DNA of 64,000 bases from Litsea cubeba (GCA_012931725.1 CM022948.1:112999930-113063929); one strand, 5' to 3'. Shown: positions 46,111 through 59,169, counted from the first letter of the stretch. The notes: generated by a model not told the origin, from the sequence alone. Made by a program: numbers and translations.

Positions 46111-49100
46111 GGAGGCTCATTCTCACTTTCATAAGCCCATGTCCCTAGCCAGCTGAACTTTAGCTGGGGATGGACCCCACCTCTTTTGCACATACCTATT
46201 TGGGTGCATATCCCAAACCAGTTGAGTAGTGTTATTCTTTAGTTAAACTGTCCTTTTATTTGGGGTTAGTTTTCAGTTTTTCTGTTAGTTAGGTCCCATT
46301 TGGGAATCATATATATGGTTGACCTGTTAAAGGGTCAAGTTCTATTGTTAAGAGGCCTTAAACTAAGTCCTTAGTAATGTTTTGCAATCTGGGAAATCAT
46401 TAGGTGGTTGACCAGCTGTTGCAGAAGGGAGCAGGGATGCATCAACGATGAAATCCCTGTTTATGCACTACAAATGACAAAGCCTGATATTATAATTTTT
46501 TTCCTCAATTAAGTCTGGTTTTACCCTCTTTCATCTTTGGGGTTGGTTGAGGTCATCTCCACCCTCATGGTATGATGTCATGATATCCATGCAGAAGAGG
46601 ACCAAGGTACGATGCCAAGGGCTCCTGGTGCATCAATACCATGACTGGTACCCACGATGGATGTGAGACCCCACCTGTCCAGGACTCCCAATGGTGGTGC
46701 TGCCTGGGTATGGCCTGGGGGTGTGGGTGGAGTGCTTTGGATAGCATCGTGAGGCTTTGTCCAAGTCCCACATCGGAAATATTCAAGTCTTGACCCTAGG
46801 CTTATAAGTCAAACTCCATCTTAACTCAATATGACACGTTTTAAAGCCGTACGGCCCCAGAAACCATGAGAACTCTGGAGTTAAGCGTGCTAGGGTGGGA
46901 ACAATACTTGGATGGGTGACCACCGTGACAACGGATTTGTCAGCCTACTGGTCAAACAATTCTTACCATCTGATTAGAGGTCTTTTGACAATGAAATGGG
47001 TGCTAAAGGAAAAGCCGAGAGAAGTTCAGCTGCCCATCTGTCCTTTTATTGACAGCTCTTCCAGGCAAAGGTTGTGCCTTTCCAATCAATGTATGGAAAT
47101 TATAAAAAAAAAATTTCTTCATTTTTTTTTTTGGTTGGTGCACTTGAATTTCTGACTGTTATCAAACAGTAACGTTGCTTCTCCTGTTCCTATCTGACAA
47201 TGCAGACAGAAACTAATATCTGGGGACCAAAATGGAAACATACGCGTATGGGACTTAACTGCAAACTCATGTAGCTTTGAATTGGTAAGTTGTGATAGTA
47301 TACTTGAATGTTACTAGTGTCAGCTTTGCAGAGCTTTCCTTTATGTTATTCCGTCCATTATTTATTTTCAATTTAAAAGGTCTTCTACCAAGACACCCAC
47401 CTCGTATAATTGTAGGTTCCAGAGGTAGATACAGCTGTGAGGTCTCTGACAGTGATGTGGGATGGGAGCTTAGTTGTTGCTGCAAATAATCATGGAACTT
47501 GTTATGTTTGGCGTTTGTTGCGTGGTACACAGGTACTGCAAGATAAATTTAAGGTTTTGGTGCATTTTTTTTTTTTTTTCAAGTTAAGGTGTTAGAAACC
47601 ACTTTTGTATGTGGACTTACTTTTCATTCATCAGCCGTACAGTGGATGAAACTTGTCACAAGAAAAACAGTGATAATGCCTAACTCCTGCAGAGGAGGTT
47701 TTTCCAAGTAAATAATGGTCACTCTGTGGAACCTGGGTTCAACATTTTATTTAGCTATCTCCAATGGAGTGGTTTGGTGTACCTTTTGGGCTATCGCTAA
47801 TCCATTGTAGGGCCTCTGGATGACCTGCTTCAGTCTTGTACACACATTTGTGCTATGTGTAACTTTAAGGTTCAAAAGTGAGAAACATCATTCCCTAAAC
47901 CCTGAACCCCACGAGGTCTAGTCTTTTTATTTCCAGAAATCTTTATGTTTCTACTATGATCATGATGTTGCTACAGTTTCATTCTTTCTTCATGCAAATG
48001 AAAGTACTCTTCCAACTGCAGACCATGACTAATTTTGAAACCGCTCCATAAATTACAAGCGCACAATGGGTATATCCTAAAATGTTTGCTGTCCCCTGAG
48101 TTCTGCGAACCACAAGGTTTGACTGGTTTTTGTGATATTCTTTCTGCCTAGAATTTTGTTCAACTGATTTGTAATGAAGGAATTTATTTAAATTATTTCC
48201 CCCTTTATGCTTTGGGTTTTCATGTTACATCTTTATGTGGCCCTCACATGCACCAAGTGGAAATACTTGTAGATATCTGGCAACTGCATCATCTGACCAC
48301 ACTGTTAAGATATGGAATGTTGACGGATTCACCTTGGAGCGAACATTGACGGGTAAGATCTCGGACCTCTTTCTCGTCATGGGATTATAAGATGCTCAGT
48401 CAAAAGACTGTTTTTCTTTTATTTTCTCTTTTTTTTTTAATTGTTTTTTTTTTCTCCAGCAATGATTTAGGTTAGTCTCACCTCCCAATAATCTAAACTA
48501 TTCATCCCTTTGAGTGCATCTTGTGATCTGCCATGCCATAATATGATCCGTATTGGATATCCTCACTATCCATTCAGCGTCTGGTTAATGGATAGCTTAG
48601 TGGCTGATTAATAGATGATTGCAGACAAAGGTTGGCATTAACCAGGCAAATTCTGCCATATGGACCATCCAGCAGGAGATTTTTGGAGTATCATCCATCC
48701 ACATTACAGGAACATCATATGAACAGTTTGGATTACCAAGAGGTGGGAATCATTCATGGGGTGATCTTTATTTATTTCTGGGATTTTGGTAATGTCCATA
48801 TAGGCCATCAGCGGTGGGTGTGGGACTGTGCTTTTTCAGTGGATGGTGCATACTTAGTGACAGGTATGTGGAACCTTGCTCATATTGGTTGGTTGTTTGT
48901 TTAGCTTGCATTTGGATCTTATGTCATGGTGGCCGTCAGTGCATGTGTGAGCTCATGGGCGTGTATGCATGTGTTTCACACATAAAAGCTTCTCGTAGGG
49001 CCGGGCCCAACTGTGCCTCCCCTCATCCCCCATGTGTTTTATGCAACTTTGATCCCCATGGAGTTGTCACTCACTATTTAATTTTACCATCCCTTTTAAT

Positions 49101-49960
49101 TCTTAAATCTTTTTTAGCCATTAGATCCAACTTAATCCTCCTCAAGACCTTTCTATAATCTATCCCCACCCTCAAGCATATTGTATTGCACGATTCTACT
49201 ATGCGAGCAATTTTGTGCAGCTCACTTCGAATGCGTGCCAAACTTTGGATGAAGGGATGAGGTCTCAATGTAGGCTGAGGAGGGGCCCAAATGCCATAAT
49301 CATTAAATCAGGATGATTATAGACTGAAAAATCCCACTGTTGAAGAAGTTGGTTTTTATTCATCAGTGGTTGCAATTTTGATCAGGATCACAATTAGGCC
49401 ACAATCGACAAACATAACACTGTGCTTTGATCACTTCTTTGTTTTCTCAAAAGGTGGGCTCACATATGAGAGAGAGAGAGAGAGGAAAATGGTATGTTTG
49501 TTTGTCCAATCATTGACGGTCTAGACTAGTCTCATGATTCAGATACGGATGCTTTTCATCTGGGGTCCCATTATGTTGTGGCTTTTATTCTGTCTTCTGC
49601 AACATTTGTTCCTAGCTTCCAAGTGGTGTACTGCGAGAGAGAATTTCAGCTAGCATCTTTGCAGTATTTTATATCCGTTTTAGGGCCCATTTAGCAAATT
49701 TCTTGATCAATGAAGTTGGTCCCAGTCATACAGCTTGTGGGGCTGAGCTAATTAATAGTTCAATCAAATATTGCATATTTAGTCTTTTCCCCTTGGCTAA
49801 ATAGTCCGGGTTTCATGTGTTTTCAACTGTAGCTTCATCTGATACCACTGCGAGATTATGGACAATGGCAACAGGGGAAGTGCTAAGAGTGTACCAAGGG
49901 CATCACAAGGCCGCTGTTTGTTGTGCTCTCCATGATGGTGCAGAATCATCTTCATCATGA
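44170..49960 (+). CDS. LST8: LST8, WD40-repeat subunit of the TOR complex; reading frame interrupted in exon 7
   Basis: LST8 binds and stabilises the TOR kinase domain in TOR complex 1. Ten exons total 948 nt (315 codons plus stop): 44170-44277, 45373-45474, 45585-45697, 45871-45940, 47210-47284, 47416-47532, 48022-48116, 48273-48352, 48804-48863 and 49833-49960. The protein starts MSQPPVIFATAGYDHTIRFW and has the usual WD40 blades (SGSEDGTVKIWDLR, SGDQNGNIRVWDL, ASSDHTVKIWNVDG, ASSDTTARLW), ending CCALHDGAESSSS. Intron 4 has a GC donor (CAG|gcaaga) and houses a Cassandra LTR and a microsatellite. Anomalies: exon 5 has an extra A (ACAGAAACTA) tolerated only if the second AG is used as acceptor; exon 7 keeps its expected 95 nt but has an extra A at about 48040 and lacks a base near its end (CCACAAG), so the intervening frame hits TAA. 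It is either a very recent pseudogene, RNA/assembly-level error, or mis-assembled; everything else is well conserved. Confidence 0.9.
44816..45000. mobile_element. MITE of the ccctcacc family, copy 2 (LST8 intron 1)
   Basis: Begins atgttggggaaatattcaag, then gcatctatccctcacc; the inverted right end has cctatgtgagagatagatgc. Inner arms tttcaagtacaaaa and gtacttgaaac pair, and cactccc pairs with gggagtg. It could form a nearly continuous hairpin of about 75 bp per arm. Confidence 0.8.
45036..45235. mobile_element. MITE of the ccctcacc family, copy 3 (LST8 intron 1)
   Basis: Starts atgttggggtacattcatgt and gcatccatccctcaccg; ends ggtgagggatggatgcatat. It lies about 40 bp after copy 2, in the same orientation. 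Its interior (ttttcctctt repeats) has diverged from the other copies. Confidence 0.75.
46017..46107. repeat. (TC)n(GT)n(TC)n microsatellite, LST8 intron 4
   Basis: About nine TC, eight GT and then some 28 TC units. The phrase cattggaggctc with ctcac flanks it on both sides (45992 and 46107), so the array probably grew inside a small duplication. Confidence 0.95.
46662..46935 (+). mobile_element. Cassandra TRIM solo LTR with 5S rRNA-like sequence
   Basis: The LTR-like sequence starts TGTGAGACCCC, contains aagtcccacatcggaaat at 46769 and a taagt/TATA-like section. It then has a 5S rRNA-derived block at about 46858-46922 with gagttaagcgtgct and ggatgggtgacc, matching the internal promoter region of plant 5S genes. 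Family knowledge: Cassandra retrotransposons are the TRIMs whose LTRs carry 5S sequence. Only one LTR is seen in LST8 intron 4, in the sense orientation. The exact 3' end and target duplication are not resolved. Confidence 0.85.
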
Positions 49961-52333
49961 AATTGATTTGTAGGATGCTTGTATTTCATGTACAGAGACA
50001 TTGTGTCTGTAGTGAGTTGTGGGTGACTGCACTGATCACAAGTTTCTTGAGTTCTCCCATCCCATTTATAGCTCAATGGTGAGGCACAAATCCCCGGTTG
50101 TAGTGCTGATGGTGAAGGACCTTGGGTAGGGTGTGGGCGCATTTGTATTTATCAAAAAAGGGTTAATAAATGTAAGAATGCAAATGCCAAGGAGCTGCTC
50201 AATGAAATATCCGTCTACAATATCCATTGATTTCTCATCCATGAAAGGTTAGCCCCGTAGCCCTGTGCCATTTTATTTCCTGATCATGGATATTACTAAG
50301 TCATGCTTCAAAGTGAAACACTCATTTTTCCCTGACAATCATTTTGAATCACAAGCTGGAGAAGTTGAGTAATATTGAGATGATTCATTTATCCTTTTTA
50401 TTGAACTATGATAATTCAGCAGGGGAACTATCAAAAGTTCCAAAAAAACATATAATAACGTTGAAAACCAGCCCTGCTGTTATGTTGCATTTTTCCCAGG
50501 CCCAAGTCCTTGAAGATATTGGATTTGATTTCTTCATGGCTTCAGTTTTTTCAGCAGTTATCGGGAAAACTATTTTAGCATTTCTCTTTGTTTTAGGAAT
50601 ACCTCATCTTTTCACTGAAGGATGATTTCATCCTGTTCTTGCCTCTCTTTTTCCTCATTTGACCTTTTTTTTTTCTTTTTGAGGAATCGTGCTGTGTCCA
50701 ACCAAAGAATCCTCAAAGTCTATTCGTATGCTGGAGTCTCAATGTCAATGAACTTTGATGTGAATATATGAGGCCTTTTATTGTGGATGAGAGATCCAGG
50801 AAGATCACCATCTCTGATGATACAAAAGGGTGTTTCCTGGTTAAATGTAGACTGTTGATACCAGATTAAAGGCTTCGGTTAATGCCAGGTGACCCACTTA
50901 TTTCTTTGCTGGTTGATGAAATAATGGCATTATGTAACAACTATACTCAATCATCCGACCTACCAGGCTCTTATATCACTTGTAGAATCTTACACTCCAT
51001 TGAGATATCACTTATCCTAAAATCAATTGATGATGGAAAACGACACAACAATGATTTTATGGTGAGAGCAAGGGTTCGACCACAATTATGACCCTTTAGG
51101 AGCGAAGGTGGACATTGAACTCAACAACAACGAATCCTTTGGCCTCTTGTTAGGAGATAGTACGGAAAGGAGAACAATTTGGGGTGGTAAGAGAATGAAT
51201 GGTGTCTCTCTTCATGGCCTTATCCTATCAGATCATTGGTTTAGATTGAAAAATGGCCCCACATGTTGGGAAATACCGGTAGACACACACCTCAAAACAA
51301 TCACTATGCACTTGCTCCGTATTGGAACTCTAAATTGCTCGATGTTGCGTGCAAGTTCACAGTACTGTATATTTTCAACACAATAAACTGACAATCTTCA
51401 ATTGTTGGGAGTTATTTTACGGATGTTGCGTGCAAGTTCTCCCATATTGATTAAATTCTAAGAGGGGAAGGTGCTTACATTAACTTATTAAAATAGCATT
51501 TTGCTTAATGAGGCAACCATCTAGTTACTGATTTCGGATACGAATGGCTTTACTGAATCACCAACTTGTGCTAAACATTTGCTCTACCCATTATTTCCAA
51601 TAGGTTAAGGGACCAAAAAATGATCTAAAATTTATACTAGAGAGATAGGGGAGAGTTGTGTAGTGATAGCTGTTGCCACAAGTATTTAAGAGCTAAAGCA
51701 GCTCTTATCTATTTGTTGCTTAAATTCCACTTATTCAAGACCTACTTCTCTCGCGTGGATTTGTATGAAGGATCAAATAAAAAGTTCAGAGGGTCTAAAA
51801 AGGGGCCTTTCTGCACTCCATGTGATTAATAAGGAGTATTTCTTTGCAGTGGAGGTAGACCACATCTTTGATGCACACCAACCACAGAACCGCAAAGACC
51901 ACCCTGGAGAAATTGATTTTGATTTTTCCCAAAGTGGGCTTGCAGTTGTATGATGGACAATTCTAATCATCCCACCAGGGTGATGTGTCGTAGACAAGCG
52001 ATTGTATTCGATGGTGATTTCCTCCCATTCCACGCCAATATTTAAAGGTGGGTACCAAGTTCACAGTACTATATACTCCTTTCAAATTTCATTACAAAAA
52101 AAAAAAAAAAAGAAAAAAGGAAAGGAAAAATGGGGGAATGCAACAGCTGAAGAATTCCTACCAAAAAGCATAGTGATTGACCCTTCCAGTGGTGGATAAC
52201 CTGTGCATTAATTTGGAAACAGTTTAAAAATTCATATCCCACATACACATCCACTGCCGCCACCATAACTAGAAATGAAGACCATGGACAATCATAAAAC
52301 TAAAGACAAAAGGGAAAAATTAGTCTCACCATT
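49961..52333. other. Intergenic DNA between the convergent LST8 and methyltransferase genes
   Basis: Includes the LST8 3' UTR. A short direct repeat (aagttcacagtact followed by gtatat or atatac) lies at 51354 and 52057. Weak open frames (50344-50625, 51108-51386) match nothing I know. Confidence 0.45.
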
Positions 52334-55300
52334 TCAGCGCCGGATTAATGCAACAGTAGAAACAGGAGATCCCTCCATCCCCCCATATATGGATGTAGGA
52401 TACTTTTGGACATAACTGAGACATTGGAACATGGTAGACTCTCTTTGTAAATCTGGGTCCTTGGGGGGCTCTAACAAGTGCTGTCGGTTGAAAGCCTCAA
52501 CCTCTTGCACCAATTCATCTTTTGTACTGTTAGATGAGGTTATTACCTGAAAAGAAAGCACCCAAATAAAACAGGAAGAAACAGCAACTCAGAAAATGGT
52601 AATTTAATAAGTCAATTATCAATAAAAAAAGCCAATGTTACCATGATCATAACTGGCCATGGGTTGGGTGGAACAGGTAACCTGCCCAACTCCTGCCCTG
52701 TCCATGCGGGTTTCATAGTGGCTTTCATGGGGTCACTGAGTATTATATATAGATGATAAACCTAAGCTGGGTTCCTAGTGGGGTCAAGTCCAGGAAAGGA
52801 TAGTGAAATTTCGTCAGCATTAACCATGATGATTCCTCTCTCTCATGGACCATGGTGTTGTTTTTAATATGTTTGGGTGAGATTAGAGCTTATGAATGGC
52901 CAAACCATGACATGGTGGGGTGGATTAGGGACAAGACTAGTTTGAGGAGGGTCAAGGTTAGACTAATCAAAATGTATCAAACCCAACCCATTGCTTACCA
53001 GTATACCACCAGGACTAACCAATTTCAAGAGTGACTCCCAAATCCCAATACATGGTCCTGGATGAGAAAATCAAAACAAACCATAATCAGTCATTTTTGT
53101 TGAACAAAGAAAGCATAAAATTTCAGTAATTCATAGTTTGGGCAGAAAGCTTCAGCTGTGTGTGAGGTTCAGAGCTCTAAACCTTAGAAGCAGAAACACT
53201 GCTTGAGAAAATTGAATGGAATAGGCACAATTAGTTTATTACTGTTGGCAAAAGCTAAAGGAGCCTTCAAACTAACATTACACTGTTTGGTCTATTTCAT
53301 GCAGGACTTAAACTCAGTGTTGCATGCTAAGATCTAGGGCAAGGAATCCAGCATCTAAGGTGTCTTGGAGTCATAGCCAGTAGTAGGTGGTGCCTTTTTC
53401 CTTCATAATTTGGAGTCAACACCAAACAAAGTAGCAAACCCAGCCTTTTTGAAAATTCTGTAATATATTTAATAGTGTCGAAACATCCAATGCATATACT
53501 TCTTAACTTGTGCATAGCTTGGACTTGGATTCCCTAGCTAGGAAAAAGAAAGAAAGCTACAAAATATTCAAACAGGACTGTTAGATTAATACTTCAAAGA
53601 TAATACCTAACATAATGGCTAAACATCATAACTCACGCTTTTTAAACAGAAAACCCTTTCAAAGAGTCAATATTGAAGTTGGGGCTCATTTTGGATAGTC
53701 CTTAATGTAATTTAACACTTTGGACTTGCATCCTATGTTCTGAAAACTGAATCAGATCATAAAACTGTAAGACAATTGAAATCATATTAGGTAAAGCATA
53801 GGTTGCAAATTGTAAGATTTACACACACACATGCACACGACCCATACATGCACACACACAATCAGCTTTATTCTGTCTAATTTTACATTATCTTTCATTG
53901 GAACTAACTTCTGATTCGGCTTTTGAACTATTTTCTTTCTTCTTTCTTCCTTCTTTTCTGGGGAGTCTAGCATGAGTTTAAATCTATGGTATCCTCTACA
54001 GAGTAAGATGCTTACCAGTGTGGAGACACTGGCAAGACAAATGGGCACAGGCTGAACGTGCCATGAGCCAAATGCACTCATGGGCCTAGGCTACGGGTCT
54101 ATGGCAATGGTTACAATAATCTATCCCATCATATGATTGACAAGTTTAAGGTCAGTCGAACCATAGACCCATAACCAGGGCCCATGAGCCCATTTGGCTC
54201 ATGGCCCATTTGGGCAAGATCCATTTGTCCATTCACAACCAGTGTAGCACTCACAATTGAATGCCCCACCTTAAACCAAGATTAAGCCTTTTTATGACTT
54301 AGATAATCCACCATTGTATCCCTGTGTCTAGATTCCTCCTTCAGATAAAACATGCATGTTTTCACAATGTGCTTGTGTAAGGTTCAACTTTATATCATGT
54401 GTGGTGAATGTGCATCTGTGCATGCATGCTAGAATGAGTGCTCGTGTGTTTTTCTGAAAAAAAACTGCAGTCAGTATGAAGAATTTTTTTTGATAATACA
54501 AGTCGTGCTACCAGAGGCTTTGTGCTACCTTCTGACAGGGCCATCGGGATGCAGCCCAACAGTGTCCAAAGCTTCCTTATCCATAACAAGTTGGAATTGC
54601 CTCTCCAACTTTGTCTCACAAACATCATCTACCTATTGAATATAATTTTGTAATTAGTGTCACCAAATGACACGACCAAGATGAATAACATTACCACTCC
54701 AAACCATATGCAAACCAATGTCATGTACTCTTTCTTTGATATGATTCCATGTTTAGCCATGCATTAATAATTGCTGAGATCATACAATCAAACATGCAAC
54801 CCACACATCTTTATAAATAAGGTATTAAGGTTACCTAACCACTACATGGCACAGATACCAAGAAAAAGTCTCAAAAGTTCCTAAAGCATACCTATTGGCA
54901 GAGTTACAATGGACCATTGGCCAAGCTGCGTCTTTATCGTAGATTGACACTAGTTAACTCATTAATCTAGTGAAGAAAAAAAATTTAAAAAGATTGACGT
55001 TGTCATTCTGTTTGAAAATTATACACTATTAAACATATGTGTGTAGGTGCTTGTGGCACACGTACCTCATGCCCAGTTAATCTTTCTGCTGTGCCTACTC
55101 CACGTGGACCATTCCCAATAATCACACATCAGGGTCGTAATCACAAATTGGAGGATTTCTATTCTAACATATTAAATTAACAGCTGATAATGGTCATTCA
55201 ACAGCCAAAAGTCTTCCAATTTTTCAATCATATATGATCAAACTAACATATTTATTGTATATAGCCCCACCTATGGTACAGGCCAGTTGATGAAATCTAT

Positions 55301-58300
55301 ACGCCAGACATCTGACACATACAGATTAAGAAAGCTTGATGGCAATGGACATAATCAATAGAACTGAATCCCCTATCACCATTTATTTCATCTTGGCAAA
55401 TTTTGAAGAAGAAAAAATTGCTGAGGAATGATATTACTGAGTAATATATCACAGAACTGGAAAACTTGAAAATATACATCACCACTGTCAAAGTTATATC
55501 CGCTATGATTCAAAAGTACCCATTTTATAACATCAGCTCAATACCAAGTCATAGAATAAAGAGGAGAATCTCCTTTATTTCATTAAAGAAGGAAACCAGA
55601 ACCACTGAATATAAATTTCAAGGACTAACAAAAGAAAAGGTGATACATAAAATGTAGAAAACAGAAAACAGAAAGTGAGAAAGCAGTTTTAGCAATCAAA
55701 TTCAAATGTCATATTGAGGAGATATACCAAGAAGCAGATCTTGGTCGATCTGTCACGAACAGCAAGGTTCCTTGCAAGGTCAATTGCTGCTTGGCTATAA
55801 TCAATTCCAGTCAAATTAGAGAACCTGAACAGAGAAACACATGAACTTTACTCAGAATGATATTTACAAATATTAATGATTATAGATAATAGTGGTTATC
55901 TGCTTGCTTGAGCTAGAATATACGAAGTGCAAGTTTAATGGATCTGAGACTCAAGAGGATGAGTAGTAGTTGAAAACTGAAAATAACTTAGTGTTATAGT
56001 GTGATATCTTTTGATACCTAGGAGCAACATTGAAAAAAAAAAAAAGGAGTTTTGAGACAACAGAATCAGTGTAAGGAAACAAGCTAGTGGAGCATTATGC
56101 AACCGTCAAGTGCCACTTTAATTGAGGAGAATTTTTATAACATTGCAGTTATGCATGCTTTGTTTTATGAAGTTGGATGTTAGGTAATAAAGAAACATCA
56201 AGCAGCTAAAAGAATGTGTGACTGAGATGCACATGCCAGGAAGGATATTTCATCACCATCAGTCTTTTTTTTCATTAATCTAGTAGCATATGGGATGTCT
56301 GGAGAAGTTACAAAAGGGTGAAACTATTACCTTTCAACAACAACAATAATAATAATAATGAAGATGATAAAAATCATGAATGAGTAACAAGAGAAAACTT
56401 AAAAGGAAAATAAATGAATGTTGATTGAAATGATTTGGAATGTACACTGAGGGCAATCCTTGTGTGTTGTATCTAAGTGTTACTAGATCAAAGAACTAGA
56501 AGAAGCGGGAGACCGATAAAGACCTCAAATGAAGCAGTTAAAAAATAAATGGCACTGAGTCAAAGAGAAAGCAGCTTTATAAAGTGTCGAGTGAAAAGTA
56601 ACTCAAAGGCTGACCCGCAGAAGGAATAATGCTATGACGAAAACAATGATGACGATGATGACTCACTTGTTAGAGCCAGAAACTAAATCCACCTGTTAAA
56701 GCCAGAAACTCTAAATCCACCTGTTAAAGCCAAAACTAACTACCGGTTCATGTAAGGGTTGTTGAGAAATAACCAGCTTAAGCACTAATAAGAAAAAGAA
56801 AAAGAAAAAAAAAAAAAAACAGATTAAACCAGCATTTGTTGACAAACAGTGGGATGAACATTCAGTTGCTAAAATATAATTATCTTTAATCTCCAAAAAT
56901 AAATAGACAAATTCAAATAAACATGCTGCAAATCATAAATGGTGGGTCCTTAACCAATTATAAAAATCATTTATTATATATGACAGTTGAAAGGCCCAAG
57001 TCAGTCAGACAGACTGTGAAGAAGGAATGATTTTAAAAAATATCTGACAGTCTGAATTAACAGCTTCAATATGTAGAGCAAGGATTCAAACCTCAATGCG
57101 AGTGAATATAAGATACCTCAATGCGAGTGAATATAAGATATGTGCAATCTGATTTGATTTTACAAGTAACCAAGCTGGGAATGCAACCTGGAATCTTGCT
57201 GTAAACACAAGGACTATAATGAGGCAATTTGAGTCCAATACATCAACTGATCACACATCCATTGGGCCAGGAACACATGCTTCTAGTTGCTAGGCAGACA
57301 AAATCTTGATTCTGATATATACAATTGAATGGTGTACATACAGTATTCAATACTTTTGTCTTAGGAAAAGAAGAGAAAAAAGAAAATAAGAATAGATTTG
57401 TGGGAAGATTTTCTTGATCCTTTCTCTGGATCATCTCTCATTATATAGCAGCATTATTGCCTAATCAATGGCTACAATGCTACATTACAAATCAATCATT
57501 ATAATATAATCTCTCTAACTATATGGCAACAATGGCTGTCGTCTGACTCAGCCCTACAAGATATGTATATTACAACAGGGACACGTGGTAGACTATATGG
57601 ATCAGCCCAGGCCCATATATCTACATTTTTGTTTGTCCCTAGTGAAAGCAAGTATAGGACATGGGTATCCATGTTCAACTGCTTTTTGCATTGGTTATCT
57701 GTGTTGAACTGTTGATATAAGTCTACAAACAACAAGGCACAAGTTTCCAATGAGCTCAAGAATAATATCATCGACTACAATTGAATCATTCAAACGAATG
57801 AAATTGAAATAATACTAACAACAACAGCAATTAAAATAACAGTCATCATCGTCAATTCACCATCATCTTATATAGCAATGCTGGATTAAATTTAACTGCG
57901 TAAAGCAATTAAAAAAAAAAGTTAATAAAGATACATTACAAAAAACCAATACTACCCTTGTTTTGCAAGTTCCTGCAAAAGCAAATCGTTCCCAGTTCCA
58001 ATGTCTAGTTCACTCCAGTTAGACAAGCATTTCACAACTTCTTCACGAGATCCTGGTTTTGAGCTGAAATCATCACCCACATCCTGTGCATGACCTTCAG
58101 AAATGTTCATACATAATTGTCTAGTCCAACTTACTACAACAACCTTCATGACTTCAGACCCTAACCTAGGTAGAAGGAAGACAGCAGTAGCAAGTACCAT
58201 GAGAAACTTTTATGATCAGAAGAATCAAAGCTCTATGGAAGAAACAATGAATAAAAATAAGACAAACTGATCCTGCATAATTAAAAATTAAGCAATGATC

Positions 58301-59064
58301 CACATGACACTGCACTCAAAAATACAACTGCAAATGTATATCCAAGAAAAACTAGAGGATCAGAGGTTCAGAACTAAGAGATTCAAATAGGATAGGTGAC
58401 AGAATTAATTCAACAATCAAAGTGCAAAACAACAAAACTAACCAAATATCATTCAAGTGGCCATGTTCAAGGAAATTTGCTAGTTCATTTGTGTATGTCA
58501 CATCCCAATAACTTTGTAGACCCATTGTTGGTGCTTCCACTTCAGCATCTGGTGCTTCCATTTCATCATCTAGTTCTTCCTTGTCAGAACTGCTTCCACA
58601 AAACAATTTTGCAAATCTTTGAGATTATCTACAGGTATTCAAATTCAATGCTAGGAATATTAATTCAAGACATAACTATCTTCATATTATACAACGATCA
58701 TACTGGCACTTTATCAAGAGCTCTATTTTTATAGAATGAGAACAGGGGGGAAAAATAGAAATTTTTCTATGACATCGAAACAACCCACAAAGAGATTTCA
58801 CAAGCAAAACATCATGATGGCACTTGTGAAATCTGAAAGCCCAAATCTCCCAAATGTTTTAAACCCACACACAAGCTCGCAGAGAGAGTCGTAGAACCTG
58901 AAACCGCGGGCGTCGGCGTGGCGCTGCTCGTCGTCCACGATGCTTCCGTAATCGCTCTTTATCGACCAGGAATCGGCCGCGACGGATCGATCGTCGTCGG
59001 AGGTGCTCAGAACACCAGCATGCAGGACATCGGAATCTTCTGGCGCACATTGGGTTTCGTCCAT
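52334..59064 (-). CDS. AR401/EEF1AKMT2-type protein lysine methyltransferase; frame broken in exon 6
   Basis: Family members (METTL10/EEF1AKMT2, yeast See1, plant AR401) are SAM-dependent seven-beta-strand methyltransferases that methylate elongation factor eEF1A in the cytosol. Exons (minus): 58898-59064 (MDETQCAPED, ADSWSIKSDYGS), 58443-58616 (LQSYWDVTYTNELANFLEHG), 57956-58165 (SAM motif I LDIGTGND), 55728-55824 (LTGIDYSQAAIDLA), 54529-54632 (LVMDKEALDTVGLHPDGPVR), 52987-53058 region (exon 6) and 52334-52546 (NSTKDELVQEV to stop). All other junction phases agree. Exon 6, starting after tcatccag and ending KLVSPGGIL|gtaagc at 53000, is 59 nt and carries a 7-nt insertion (gatttgg after tattgg) that shifts the frame to a TAG. 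Without it the gene would encode 338 residues. Motif I has Asp where I expect a third Gly, and DKG is DKE, so this copy may be losing function. Confidence 0.85.
56655..57145. repeat. Small tandem duplications in methyltransferase intron 3
   Basis: The unit gttaaagccagaaactctaa with atccacct occurs three times at 56672-56735. The unit caatgcgagtgaatataaga occurs twice at 57095-57140 (26-bp period). Both are recent slippage-type duplications. Confidence 0.85.
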
Positions 59065-59156
59065 GTGATATCAGGAGGAGAAATGTTAGATGTCAGAGAT
59101 CCCACTAAGGAGAGAGAGAGGAAAACGTAGTGAATCCAAATGCGCAAATGCTTGCG

Positions 59157-59166
59157 CATTTATAGG
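59157..59166 (-). promoter_or_regulatory. TATA box of the methyltransferase gene
   Basis: TATAAATGCG on the minus strand lies about 95 bp upstream of the ATG at 59064. It sits next to an imperfect palindrome (aatgcgcaaatgcttgcgcatt), which could be a regulatory site. Confidence 0.6.
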
Positions 59167-59169
59167 ATT

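Noticed and set aside
46858..46922. Functional 5S rRNA gene
   Set aside because: It covers only the 3' two thirds of 5S, is diverged, and lies inside a Cassandra-type LTR.
50344..50625. 93-codon open frame downstream of LST8
   Set aside because: No recognisable domain, splice context or promoter; probably chance.
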